Shown here one piece after another: positions 15,494 through 24,790 of a DNA stretch of 64,000 nucleotides; position 1 is the first letter of the stretch, and every line of letters starts with the position of its first letter. The translations under genes were made by a program, and so were the position numbers. The stretch is from JANLVI01 sp031363915 (GTDB taxonomy: Bacteria; Vulcanimicrobiota; Vulcanimicrobiia; Vulcanimicrobiales; Vulcanimicrobiaceae), in NCBI GenBank assembly GCA_031363915.1, contig JANLVI010000035.1, forward strand, positions 57,246 to 121,245, written 5' to 3'. Under the pieces are notes generated by a model, which worked only from the letters and a program-made list of their open reading frames with translations, did not search any database and was not told the origin of the DNA.

Positions 15494-16585
15494 TTAGGTT
15501 CGGACCATGTCGACGCTCGCGAGCGTCGAGTCGACGGACGTCGCTTGCCACGCGTGTAGCCGTGGCTGCATCACGCGAAACCAGAGCGGCGGCGCGAGTG
15601 CGAGCAGGTACATCGTCGCGTAGCCGAATGGAAGCACCGGTGCATCGGCTTCGTCGTAGGCCCGCAGGATTTGGAAGCGTCGACTCGCGACGGCGTGATG
15701 GTCCGAGTGCCTGGCAAGGTTGATGAGCAGCCAATTCGACATGCGAAAGCCCGTATTCCAGGAGTGCGCGGGCCGCACGGTTTCGTACCGGCCGTCGGGT
15801 TTACGCGTGCGGCTGAGGCCGTAGTGTTCGATGTAGTTGACGATCTCCAAACTCGCGAACGCAACGAGACTCTGCACGGCGAAGAATGCGACTCCAAGCA
15901 CGCCGGTGGCGGAAAAGATCGCAGCGTAGAGCACGACGAGGAGCACGGCATATTGCAACATGCGATTGCGTGGCGTCGCGATGGGCATTCCTTGCCTGCG
16001 TAAGCGTTCGCCTTCGATCTGCCACGCGGAGACGAGTTGGCCCGGCACCGAGCGGACGAAGAACGCGTAGAACGTTTCACCGGTGCGCGCCGTTGCCGGA
16101 TCCGCCGGCGTCGCGACGTGACGATGATGGCCGAAGACGTGCTCGACCCGGAAGTGTGAATACGTCGCGAGCGCGAGTAAGACGTCGCCGAGAAACCGCT
16201 CGAAGCGGTTCGACTGGTGGATCAGTTCGTGCGCGTAGGTGATGCCGACGACGCCGTTCATCAACCCGACCCCGACTGCTAGTCCGATGCGCTCGGGCCA
16301 CGTCGTTCCGGGTTGAAGGCTCACCCAGAGCGCCCAGGCGATCGCCCCCGCCTCGAACGGGACCCATGCCCAGGTGATGAAACGGTACCCGCGCTGGTTC
16401 GTGAGGTGCGATTCGTCGGCCGGGTCGGGATTCCACAGCGAAACGCCGGCGGTCGCGTCGAGCAACGGCATCACGACGAACGTCAGGACGACCGGCAGCC
16501 AGACGTACGGGCCGCGAAACATCACGCCGACGACGACGGCTATCCCGTAAATGTATGCGAGTGCGTAGGGTAATACACGTTGCAT
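15494..16585 (-). CDS. alkB: AlkB-type membrane non-haem di-iron monooxygenase
   Basis: A 363-residue integral membrane protein of full family length. All histidine boxes of alkane 1-monooxygenase are present: AHELIHQ near residue 127, EHVFGHHRHVATPADPA near 157, NYIEHYGL near 263 and LARHSDHHAVASRRFQ near 302. Several long hydrophobic segments precede and separate them. Expected reaction: terminal hydroxylation of alkanes or a related chain, using rubredoxin and its reductase, neither of which is adjacent. A damaged second copy lies at 17968-18876. It follows namZ on the minus strand after 43 bases and may be co-transcribed with it. Confidence 0.93.
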   Translation of the reverse strand: MQRVLPYALAYIYGIAVVVGVMFRGPYVWLPVVLTFVVMPLLDATAGVSLWNPDPADESHLTNQRGYRFITWAWVPFEAGAIAWALWVSLQPGTTWPERIGLAVGVGLMNGVVGITYAHELIHQSNRFERFLGDVLLALATYSHFRVEHVFGHHRHVATPADPATARTGETFYAFFVRSVPGQLVSAWQIEGERLRRQGMPIATPRNRMLQYAVLLVVLYAAIFSATGVLGVAFFAVQSLVAFASLEIVNYIEHYGLSRTRKPDGRYETVRPAHSWNTGFRMSNWLLINLARHSDHHAVASRRFQILRAYDEADAPVLPFGYATMYLLALAPPLWFRVMQPRLHAWQATSVDSTLASVDMVRT

Positions 16586-16628
16586 ATTGCGTGGTTCGAC
16601 GCGTCAGCCGCCGCGCCCTCAGCGAAGC

Positions 16629-17846
16629 TTAGTACAAGAGATACTTCGCGCGGAGCGTACGGAACGCCGTGATGCCGGGTTCCCAGCCGGCTTCGATCTG
16701 TTCCACGCTCTCGCCGCGTAGGAGTCCGAGGCGTAGCGAATCGGTGCCCCAATCGATATCGAGCGGGCGCGTTTCCTTTACTTGAATGATGCCCGGGGAG
16801 AGCGTCCGCGCGGCGACGAGTAATTCGACGGCGGTGCGGACGCTCTCGAAGGCGTGCGGATCGAAGACGACAAGCTCCACGCCTGAGAGCGTCTTGCCGG
16901 CCCAAAAGCCCGAGATCGGCGACCAGGACGCAGGCCGGAAATGCACGCCGGGAATCGCGCGGGCGTTAAGATAGTCGGCATATTTGTAGCCGTCGAAGCC
17001 GTACGCGCCCGCGAGTTTAAACGGTTTGGTAAAGCCGGTGCCGTTGTTGATACCGGCGTTGTCGATCAGCCCCGTTGCGGGATAGACGAGCGTCGTCTCC
17101 CACTCGGGGATGTAGGGCGAGGTCTGCACCCACGAGAGGCCGGTATCGCTCCAGGTCATGCCGCGATTCCAACCCCGCATCGGAATCACGCGCAGGTTCG
17201 CGCCGATCGCGAAGCGGTCGTTGAACAGTTTCGCAAGTTCGCCGACGGTCATGCCGTGGCGCATCGCAATCGGATACAAACCGATAAACGAAGAAAATTT
17301 CGGGTCGAGAACGGGTCCCTCGACGATTTCGCCGCCGATGGGGTTGGGGCGGTCGAGGATCCAGACTTCCTTCCCGAATTCTTTCGCTGACTGCATGATG
17401 TACGCCATCGTCGAGATGTACGTATACGACCGATTACCGACGTCCTGAATATCGAACACCAGCACGTCGACCCCGGCGAGCATCGCGGCGCTGGGATGGC
17501 GTGTTTTTCCGTAGAGACTGTAGACGGGCAATCCCGAGCGCGGATCGGTATATGAAGCGACGTACGCTCCCGCAGGCTGGTCGCCGCGCAAACCGTGTTC
17601 GGGCGAATACAGCGCCTTCACGCAGATGTTGGGATTACGGCGTACCGAATCGACGATCGATTCTTGCTGACTCGTTACACCGCTCTGATTGGTAACGATC
17701 CCAATACAGCGCCCCTTGAGATCGCGCCACGTCTCTTTGAGAAACACATCATCGCCGAGGGTGACCTTGGCGGGCGGCAACGGCAACGCTGTAGCGGGGG
17801 CAAGCAACGTTGCGGCAAGGATCAGTGCAAGGAGCAATCGACGCAT
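16629..17846 (-). CDS. namZ: DUF1343 family exported exo-beta-N-acetylmuramidase (NamZ-like)
   Basis: A 405-residue protein with a signal peptide (residues 1-20). The DUF1343 domain spans almost the whole mature chain: GRCIGIVTNQSGV near residue 46, LYSPEHGLRGDQPAG near 80, VDVLVFDIQDVGNRSYTY near 125, DRPNPIGG near 165, and NNGTGFTKPF near 270. Characterised members remove N-acetylmuramic acid from peptidoglycan fragments during cell-wall recycling. It sits between the intact and the broken alkB copy, and a 32-base relic of a second 3' end lies beyond alkB. Confidence 0.88.
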   Translation of the reverse strand: MRRLLLALILAATLLAPATALPLPPAKVTLGDDVFLKETWRDLKGRCIGIVTNQSGVTSQQESIVDSVRRNPNICVKALYSPEHGLRGDQPAGAYVASYTDPRSGLPVYSLYGKTRHPSAAMLAGVDVLVFDIQDVGNRSYTYISTMAYIMQSAKEFGKEVWILDRPNPIGGEIVEGPVLDPKFSSFIGLYPIAMRHGMTVGELAKLFNDRFAIGANLRVIPMRGWNRGMTWSDTGLSWVQTSPYIPEWETTLVYPATGLIDNAGINNGTGFTKPFKLAGAYGFDGYKYADYLNARAIPGVHFRPASWSPISGFWAGKTLSGVELVVFDPHAFESVRTAVELLVAARTLSPGIIQVKETRPLDIDWGTDSLRLGLLRGESVEQIEAGWEPGITAFRTLRAKYLLY

Positions 17847-17967
17847 AGCGCCGCGTTCATGCGCGCGAGCCTGATTCCCGCTTGGCTCAAGCGATCGAGC
17901 GAGTCGATGCCCCGGTTCCGATGATTGTGCTTGGGATGAACGCGAAGAGCGAGATGCCCCGTTTCGA

Positions 17968-18876
17968 TCAACTTCGGACCATGTCGGCGCGCGCGAGCGC
18001 CAAGTCGAGGGATGTCGTTTGCCACGCGAGTAACCGTGGCTGCATTACGCGAAACCAGAGCGGCTGCGCAAGCGCGAGCAGGTACATGGTCGCGTAGCCG
18101 AATGGAATCATCGGCGCATCGGCTGCGTCGTGAGATCGCAGAATTTGGAAGCGTCGACTCGCGACGGCGTGATGGTCCGAGTGCCGGGCGAGGTCGATCA
18201 GCAGCCAATTCGAGATGCGAAAGCCCGTGTTCCACGAGTGTGCGGGCCGCACGGTTTCGTACCGGCCGTCGGGTTTACGCGCGCGGCGGGGGCCATAGGG
18301 TTCGATGTAGTTGACGATCTCCAAACTCGCGAACGCAACGAGACTCTGCACGGCGAAGAATGCGACTCCAAGCGCGTTGGTGGCGGAAAAGATCGCAGCG
18401 TAGAGCACGACGAGGAGTACGGCATATTGCAACATGCGATTGCGTGGCGTCGCGATGGGCGTTCCTTGCCTGCGCAGGCGTTTGCCTTCAATCTGCCACG
18501 CGGAGACGTGTTGGCCCGGCACCGCGTAGGTGATACCGACGACGCCGTTCATCAACCCGACACCGACCGCTAACCCAATGCGCTCGGGCCACGTCGTTCC
18601 GGGTTGGAGGCACACCCAGAGCGCCCAGGCGATTGCCCCCGCCTCGAATGGGACCCACGCCCAGATGATGAAAAGGAAGCCGCGCTGGTTCGTGAGCCGC
18701 GATTCATCGGCCGGGTCGGGATTCCACAGCGAAATGCCGACGGTCGCATCGAGCAACGGCATCACGACGAACGTCAGGACGACCGGCAGCTATACGAACG
18801 GGCCGCGAAACATCACGCCGGCGACGACGGCGAGCCCGTATATGTATGCGAGTGCGTAGGGTAATACACGTTGCAT
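17968..18876 (-). pseudogene. Second alkB copy, inactivated
   Basis: Close copy of the alkB at 15494-16585, including about 30 bases upstream of the start. Lesions seen by comparison: a TGG codon near residue 28 has become TAG; an in-frame loss of 183 bases (61 codons) removes everything from HELIHQ through the EHxxGHH box up to the VPGQ segment; and NYIEHYGL reads NYIEPYGP, losing another ligand. Only the last histidine box survives. A 265-codon frame from about 18765 is still open, but the product could not form the di-iron site. This copy lies upstream of namZ in the minus orientation. Confidence 0.92.
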
Positions 18877-19196
18877 GTTGCGTGATGCGACGCGTAAGCC
18901 GCCGCGCCCGCGAGGCCGCTTCGAAGTTCGGCTTCGCCTGCGTAGCGCGGGCTTTTCTCTTTGGTCTTACTCTTGTATGGCGGAATCGGAATACCCCAAT
19001 CGATGGGTGCAGCGGGGACAAGGGCCAAGAGCGAGAGACCCAACGCCCAAAGCGAAATCTGGTTGATCGCGCCCGAGGTACACCAGCTTTTTGCAAGCGG
19101 CCCAACGATGCCCGTCGAGACAATCCAGCCGACGATCAGAACTGCTGAACCGATGCTGCCAGCGATAATCGCACCGCGATCGAATCGGTTCCGCAA
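18813..19196 (-). CDS. Hypothetical small membrane protein
   Basis: A 127-codon frame from TTG 19196. Residues 8-32 and 47-66 are hydrophobic helices (AIIAGSIGSAVLIVGWIVS and ISLWALGLSLLALVPAA), followed by a proline-rich loop and a basic stretch. The last 40 residues read across the start region of the alkB pseudogene in a different frame and are probably not part of the ancestral protein, so the gene may have been truncated and extended by the duplication. No family was recognised. The start codon has only a G-rich sequence upstream, so confidence is limited. Confidence 0.45.
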   Translation of the reverse strand: MRNRFDRGAIIAGSIGSAVLIVGWIVSTGIVGPLAKSWCTSGAINQISLWALGLSLLALVPAAPIDWGIPIPPYKSKTKEKSPRYAGEAELRSGLAGAAAYASHHATCNVYYPTHSHTYTGSPSSPA

Positions 19197-19414
19197 TCGA
19201 TAACGCCCCCTACGCGTCAGAACGAAGACAGGTCATCGTGTTAACAAAGGACGGCCTCACGTGTTGAAGACGCCGCGAAACGATCCTTTCTACGTGTCGA
19301 GCGGGGAAGCTATCGCAGAGCCATACGCGCTCCGGGCAGCTTGAACCAACACCCGAAATGGGCGGCGGCATCGTAGAGAGAAAGATCGCCAGTCACATTC
19401 TTACGGGTAGCGTG

Positions 19415-22400
19415 ATGCGCACGGTTTTCTCTTCTTGTCTTGTCTGGTCGCTGGTGATTCTTCTCGCTCTTAGCTCGGTCATGCGGGGCGATGCAGCCGA
19501 GGCTCCGGCGGCCCTTGCGACCGGTAACGTTCATGTTCTCGTCGTTGAGGACATTGCAAAACGACCCGTACCGCGTTCCGTGGTTCGAATCGTAAGCGAT
19601 GAGCGCGTGTACGACGGGATTGCAAATAAGGACGGCAGCGTCGACTTCGCCGGCGTCGCGCCCGGTGTCTACGGAATCAATGTCTCCGCCGCCGATTTTG
19701 AGTTCACGCGTGACTACGTTCTGACCGTGCGCGTTGGCGAGACGCAAACCGTGACGGTGGTCGGAAAGCGAACGGGACCCCGTCGGATCGGGAGCGTGCG
19801 TACGAAGGCATCGCCTCCACCGAGCGGCGCGCGCGCCGTTGGCGATCAGGATGCGGCCGCGCAAATTGCGAGCGATGTCGGGTCGGCGATCCGCTTCGTG
19901 CCGAGCATCGGAAACGACGGCTTCGGCGGCCTGTCGATCAACAATCAAGGTGCCGGCCAAACAGCGGTAACGATTAATGGGTCACCGATTTTTGGCAGTG
20001 GATCCTCGACGCAGTTGGGCCTGTTCTCAAGCGATGCGTTTTCCTCGGCCGGCGTCGACGCTGGAGACGTTGGCGCGCCCGGCGGCACGCTCGATTTTCG
20101 CTCCTACGACCCCACGATCGATTGGGGCGGCATCGCAAAACAGCGGGGCGCCTCATTCGGTAGCGTTGCGTCGAGCGTCCAGGTTCGCGGGACGACCGGG
20201 CGCCTTGGGATTGCCGTGACGCATTCGGTGACCGATGCGACGACGCAGATCGACGGACGCGCCTTGCTCGATACCAGCGGGGTCTTCTACCCGCACGCGA
20301 CGGCGAGTCGGAACACAACGGACTTTACGACGCTACGTTACGGGTACGATGCAAATCACGTCGGGTTGCTCGACTACGGACGGATCGAAAAACATGACCC
20401 GCTGATCTGCACGTTCCAGAGCGGACCGCTGCCTTGCGGCTACGGTCCGGGCAACGGCTCGACAACGACGGTCGAGTTCGCACAGTATCGCGATCAACGA
20501 ACGCTCGATCGGGCGAATCTCGAGGTACACGTGTTCGCGTCGCGTTCGACGAGTGGGTTCGATAATAGCGCGCAGACAATTGAGGGCACCTTGATCGGCG
20601 GAGCGGCGGGCAGTACCGTCCTCGATCGCATCGGTGTCGTCGCGTCGCTTGGATTTCCGATCACGCAGCAACATAGTGCGACGCTCACGCTGCAATCGAC
20701 GCACGATGCGGCAACGATTCTGGGCGCGGCCGCGCAACGTGGCCCAATTCCATTGCCTGCAACGTCGCTCTCATCTGCGAAGCTCGTCGTCCCGCTTCTG
20801 ACCCGTCGGCGGTTTGATATTTCGCTCCAGGGCGGCATCAACGGCGGCTACGGAACGACGCAGCCGATCGTCGGCGGTGAGACGAACTATCAGCTCACGA
20901 AGCGGGACTCGCTCCGCGCGACGTATGCAAACGGAACGCTACCGTCAAAAACGGCGACGTTCCCTGGCACGTCGCTTGCGGAGACCGTTCAGCCGGACTG
21001 CAACACCGGTCGTGCGCTTTTCGGCGGTCCGTCGTTCGTGGGCGATACGGGAACCGCTTCCAATCTTCGAGCGAGCTTCAATCACGTCGGCGACGGCTAC
21101 TCGCTGAGCATCGATGGCTTTCGGAATAATGCGACCAACGCCAGCGTTTCGGCAGCGTTGCCCGGCAACGCGCTTGGATCGCTCGCGCTGACGCCTGGCT
21201 TTTACGCCCGAGCGGGACAAATCGCTTCGCTCGAATGCGCCAACCCATTGCTCTTGAGCGGGCAGAATTCATACTTCACGACGAACGCGAGTGTTGGCAG
21301 CCAGTTGAGCGATGGGCTGAACATCGGTGCTCAGTTTGACGTAACGCCGCGCGGAAAACTGACGATCTCCTACGCACTTGCACGTGCGCGGGCGTTTGGG
21401 TCGAGCATCCTCTTCGCTCCCGGCTCGAACCTCATCCCGGGGGATCAGTTGCCGGGCAGGCCGCTCGCCCGATATTCGATTCAAGGCAAGGCGGCCGTTA
21501 GCCGGGCAACGACACTCCTTGTCAGCGCGCGGGGTTTGAGCGCCAATAACCCGTATGGTTCGCGAGCGATCTTCGACGTAGACGCCGGCGTTCGTGTGCG
21601 CGTGAACGCCGCCGATATCGTTGCTTCGGTCCAGAATGTCGGAAACGCTCATGGTAGTGCATTTACCGGCTTTGCTCCGTTCCCACAGCTCGCGCAGCCG
21701 TTTTTACCGCGCACCTATGGGGTGACGATGCGTCTCGCGCTCGGGCGGCAGAATATCGACCGAGCCGACAACCTCTCGCCGGGATTTAATTTGAGCGGCG
21801 GCTTTTCATTTGAACCGCTCGAGTTCGAGCCGCGGCCGACAGCTGGGTGGCTGGCTCCCCGCACGGATACACCGCTTTGCAGTCCGGAAAAACTCCTCGC
21901 CGCAAAGCCGTATGAGGATGCCGTCGACGCCTATGTCAAAAGCGTCGGCGCCGCTGCGGTGCGGGGCCAGGATCCGCGCGCAGTAGCGCCGCTTCAGTAC
22001 GAGGCGCTCACGATGCGAGCGGTCACCTCTGGAGCGTCGCCGTCATTCGAACTTTCGTTTGCATCCGGACGTGCACGTTCGTTTGGATCGTTCTTCACCT
22101 GCGATCGCATTCATGACGACACGATCGACAAGGCAAAGAAGCTCGGCGTTTATGCGCCGGGCTGGCGCGAACGCGAAGATCGCAGCCGCGAGTTCCGAGT
22201 CTATTACTCGGAACAAATCGGGCTCTATTTTGCGCCCGAACCCTTTAACGACGATAATAGCTACAGTCGGAGCTGGAAACCCGGTTTTTCAAGCCGCAAA
22301 GGCGACGCCCGCTTCACGGTCCTCGAGACAGCCTGTCCGCCACGTTCGCGCCAAGTCGTGCAAGAGGCTGCAACGGCCTTACAACGTTACGTCGATGCAT

Positions 22401-22666
22401 TTTATGGTGGGCGACATCCGATTTCACCGGAGGGCTTTGCGATTTCCCCGCACGTCGCAAAATCCGAAACGTGGCTTGAAGTGCGGGCCGACGATCGCGC
22501 ATTTGCATCGAAACTCGAAGACTGTCTCGATATGCCGTTCGTCTCCGGCGGTGAGCTCCGCTCGCGCGGCCTATCGGGTGCAGACATCCCGAGCTTCAAC
22601 TTTGCCCCGGCGGTTGGTTTCTATCAAAAGTTGATCGAGTCCGAACGCTCGAAGCCGAAAACGTAG
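19415..22666 (+). CDS. TonB-dependent receptor-like outer-membrane protein with C-terminal extension
   Basis: About 1083 residues. A signal peptide (MRTVFSSCLVWSLVILLALS) leads to a carboxypeptidase-regulatory-like beta-sandwich (GNVHVLVVEDIAKRPV to VTVVGKR), a plug-like region (DVGSAIRFVPSIGNDGFGG, TAVTINGSPIFG) and a long alternating barrel region up to about residue 800 (PRTYGVTMRLALG). Roughly 260 further residues, Cys- and charge-containing, follow the barrel (from LCSPEKLLAAKPYEDA) and are not a standard barrel end. Substrate unknown. Start ATG 19415 is preferred to ATG 19358 because the signal peptide begins there. No adjacent transporter genes point to a ligand. Confidence 0.8.
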   Translation: MRTVFSSCLVWSLVILLALSSVMRGDAAEAPAALATGNVHVLVVEDIAKRPVPRSVVRIVSDERVYDGIANKDGSVDFAGVAPGVYGINVSAADFEFTRDYVLTVRVGETQTVTVVGKRTGPRRIGSVRTKASPPPSGARAVGDQDAAAQIASDVGSAIRFVPSIGNDGFGGLSINNQGAGQTAVTINGSPIFGSGSSTQLGLFSSDAFSSAGVDAGDVGAPGGTLDFRSYDPTIDWGGIAKQRGASFGSVASSVQVRGTTGRLGIAVTHSVTDATTQIDGRALLDTSGVFYPHATASRNTTDFTTLRYGYDANHVGLLDYGRIEKHDPLICTFQSGPLPCGYGPGNGSTTTVEFAQYRDQRTLDRANLEVHVFASRSTSGFDNSAQTIEGTLIGGAAGSTVLDRIGVVASLGFPITQQHSATLTLQSTHDAATILGAAAQRGPIPLPATSLSSAKLVVPLLTRRRFDISLQGGINGGYGTTQPIVGGETNYQLTKRDSLRATYANGTLPSKTATFPGTSLAETVQPDCNTGRALFGGPSFVGDTGTASNLRASFNHVGDGYSLSIDGFRNNATNASVSAALPGNALGSLALTPGFYARAGQIASLECANPLLLSGQNSYFTTNASVGSQLSDGLNIGAQFDVTPRGKLTISYALARARAFGSSILFAPGSNLIPGDQLPGRPLARYSIQGKAAVSRATTLLVSARGLSANNPYGSRAIFDVDAGVRVRVNAADIVASVQNVGNAHGSAFTGFAPFPQLAQPFLPRTYGVTMRLALGRQNIDRADNLSPGFNLSGGFSFEPLEFEPRPTAGWLAPRTDTPLCSPEKLLAAKPYEDAVDAYVKSVGAAAVRGQDPRAVAPLQYEALTMRAVTSGASPSFELSFASGRARSFGSFFTCDRIHDDTIDKAKKLGVYAPGWREREDRSREFRVYYSEQIGLYFAPEPFNDDNSYSRSWKPGFSSRKGDARFTVLETACPPRSRQVVQEAATALQRYVDAFYGGRHPISPEGFAISPHVAKSETWLEVRADDRAFASKLEDCLDMPFVSGGELRSRGLSGADIPSFNFAPAVGFYQKLIESERSKPKT

Positions 22667-22675
22667 GCGCGCGGT

Positions 22676-23899
22676 CTAGCGCTGCTGGTAGATCCCAAGT
22701 GTCGTGAGAACGCTTGGGATCTTGTCTTTGAGATTGAAGAAACCGCGCGTCGCGTACGGCCACACGGCGGCATCGAATGCGCGGCCGATTTCGGTGGCGC
22801 GGAGATTCGCCGCGTCGAAATGCGGCTTCATCGTGGAAAACGCATCGCGCACGGGGCCGATGGGCATGAACGGTAGTGCGATTCGGGTGGCTCCGGCTTT
22901 GTTTGCCGCGGCGATAATCGCGTGCGCCGCGAGATCGAGGTCCTCCGAGGGGACCACGAGTGAAGGGGCACCATGTGGCGCCCGTTCGAGTGCGTCGGCG
23001 ATCGCCGCTGAAGCAAAAGTTGTAACGGCGGACGACACCGTCTTTGGCGAGCGCCGGGCAGCGGCGCAGAATCCGATGGAGCCTGCGATGTCCAGTCCGG
23101 CGAGATCCAACGTTTCGACGCCTGCGTCGTCGTCGTGCAAGACGAGAAGTGCGGGTTCGTTCGATCGCGGCGCGATTTCGAGTTCCGGCAGCTTCCCGGG
23201 TGAATAAGCGGGCCCGTCGATGGCATTTGCTTCGGTTGCAAGACGCGCACCGGCGCTGAGGCGGCCGTTCGTGTAGCGGCTGATGTTGCCGGCGGTGGCA
23301 AGATAGGTCTTGCCGCGCGTTTGAAGTCCAGCGACCCAGCGCCAGGAGAGCGTGTTCGAGGCCGGATCGCCGTCGAGCAAATGCCGCATGAAGAAGTCGG
23401 CACCGAGTTCCCACGGCAGCTGCAGCGTGAAAATCCAGATGCTCGCGTACCACATGCGGGCGTGGTTATGCAGGTAGCCGTGGTCGACGAGCTCGCGCGT
23501 CCATGCATCGAATGCCGCAATTCCGGTCCGGCCTTCGATAGCCTCAGCATGCATCCGCGCGCGGTCCGTTTCGCTTGCGAGGCGCGCGTACTGCGCGTCG
23601 AGATCGCGCCGGTAGTGCGTCCAGACGAGCGGCCGCGATTCGAGCCAGCCTTTCCAATACGTCCGCCACAGGACTTCTTGCACGAATTTTTCCGCGCCCG
23701 CGAGCGAATGGCGTGCGAGGACGGCGCGGAGTATTTCCTCCTCCGTCAACAATCGCGAGCGAACGTAGGGCGAGAGGACCGAGACGTTGGTGCGGTCGCT
23801 CGGCCCACGGTCTTCGTTGCGCGTGGCGGCGTACGTGCGCCCGGCGTGCGGGACGAAAGCAGCAAGACGGTCGCGGGCTTCAGCTCGAGTGGCGATCAT
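22676..23899 (-). CDS. Photolyase/cryptochrome-like FAD protein with domains in reversed order
   Basis: A 407-residue protein. Residues 25-235 carry the photolyase FAD-binding helical domain: FVQEVLWRTYWKGWLE near 72, GYLHNHARMWYASIWIF near 142, ADFFMRHLLDGDPASNTLSW near 165 and VAGLQTRGKTYLA near 190. Ordinary photolyases have an antenna Rossmann domain before this region. Here the protein starts with it, and an alpha/beta domain (PALLVLHDDDAG to WPYATRGFFNLKDKIP) comes after. Light-dependent DNA repair or signalling is possible. Antenna binding and DNA contacts cannot be judged. It follows mqnD on the minus strand after 42 bases. Confidence 0.82.
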   Translation of the reverse strand: MIATRAEARDRLAAFVPHAGRTYAATRNEDRGPSDRTNVSVLSPYVRSRLLTEEEILRAVLARHSLAGAEKFVQEVLWRTYWKGWLESRPLVWTHYRRDLDAQYARLASETDRARMHAEAIEGRTGIAAFDAWTRELVDHGYLHNHARMWYASIWIFTLQLPWELGADFFMRHLLDGDPASNTLSWRWVAGLQTRGKTYLATAGNISRYTNGRLSAGARLATEANAIDGPAYSPGKLPELEIAPRSNEPALLVLHDDDAGVETLDLAGLDIAGSIGFCAAARRSPKTVSSAVTTFASAAIADALERAPHGAPSLVVPSEDLDLAAHAIIAAANKAGATRIALPFMPIGPVRDAFSTMKPHFDAANLRATEIGRAFDAAVWPYATRGFFNLKDKIPSVLTTLGIYQQR

Positions 23900-23941
23900 A
23901 ACAGTAGCCAGAGCGCCCCAGAGCGCCGAAGGTTCCCGCGA

Positions 23942-24790
23942 TTAGCGTGCGGGGACGAACTCCGGCTTGTGTTCGGGGATGTACCCGGCGGCGTGTGCGC
24001 GCGCGAAGAGATCGTCGATCGCTGCCACGCCGACGTCGCCGAGATCGTCGCTGTACTCGTTGACGTAGAGTCCGATGTGCCTGCGCATCACGTCGTCTTC
24101 CATCTCGAAGGCGTGCTCGCGCACGTAGTCGATGATCTTCGACTCATCGTGGCGCGCGAGCGCCAAGCTCTCGCGGATCGCATCGTTCACGCGCTGTGCC
24201 GCGGCATCATCGAGATCGCGGCGTGCCAGGATGGCTCCGAGCGGAATCGCCTGACCTGTCGTCCGCTCCCACCAGTCACCAAGATCGATCACCGAGACGA
24301 GTCCCGTGCGCTGGTAGGTGAAGCGCGACTCGTGGATGATGAGGCCAGCATCGACGGCGCCCGTGTTGACGGCATCGACGATCGTATCGAAGCGCATCTC
24401 GACGATGTTCGGTTCGCGGCCGAGCGCTAGACGCAGCAAGAGATAGGCCGTCGTCATGCGGCCGGGAATCGCGAAAACGGCATCGGACGAAAACGAATCG
24501 AGCGCGGGTGCCGCCTCGCTTGCGCCTGGCTTTGCGATCAGCAGCGGACCGCAACCCCGACCGAGTGCGCCGCCCGCTCGCAAGATGCGATATCCACCCA
24601 ACAAATAGGGGATCGCGCCGTAACTGACTTTGGTGAGCGCGTGTCGGTGTTCTTTTGCCGCAAGGTTAAGGGCTTCGACATCATCGAGGATCACTTCGAC
24701 GTGCGGTGCTCCGGGAAGAAGTCCGTTGGTGAGCGCGGCGAAAATGTACGTGTCGTTCGGACATGGCGAATAGGCGAGATCGTAGGTCAC
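23942..24790 (-). CDS. mqnD: 1,4-dihydroxy-6-naphthoate synthase (futalosine menaquinone pathway)
   Basis: A 282-residue protein of the MqnD family, which converts cyclic dehypoxanthinyl futalosine to 1,4-dihydroxy-6-naphthoate. SPCPNDTYIFAAL at residues 8-20 is the family start signature, followed by DDVEALNLAA, KVSYGAIPYLL, GRGCGPLLI and GRMTTAYLLLRLALG, all belonging to a periplasmic-binding-protein-like fold used as an enzyme. The start is GTG 24790, immediately next to the mqnB stop codon, so the two are co-translated. This shows menaquinone is made by the futalosine route. Confidence 0.95.
   Translation of the reverse strand: MTYDLAYSPCPNDTYIFAALTNGLLPGAPHVEVILDDVEALNLAAKEHRHALTKVSYGAIPYLLGGYRILRAGGALGRGCGPLLIAKPGASEAAPALDSFSSDAVFAIPGRMTTAYLLLRLALGREPNIVEMRFDTIVDAVNTGAVDAGLIIHESRFTYQRTGLVSVIDLGDWWERTTGQAIPLGAILARRDLDDAAAQRVNDAIRESLALARHDESKIIDYVREHAFEMEDDVMRRHIGLYVNEYSDDLGDVGVAAIDDLFARAHAAGYIPEHKPEFVPAR

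Noticed and set aside
23321..24430. A 369-codon + strand frame across the photolyase and mqnD genes
   Set aside because: It spans two well-supported minus-strand genes and their intergenic gap and has no domain.
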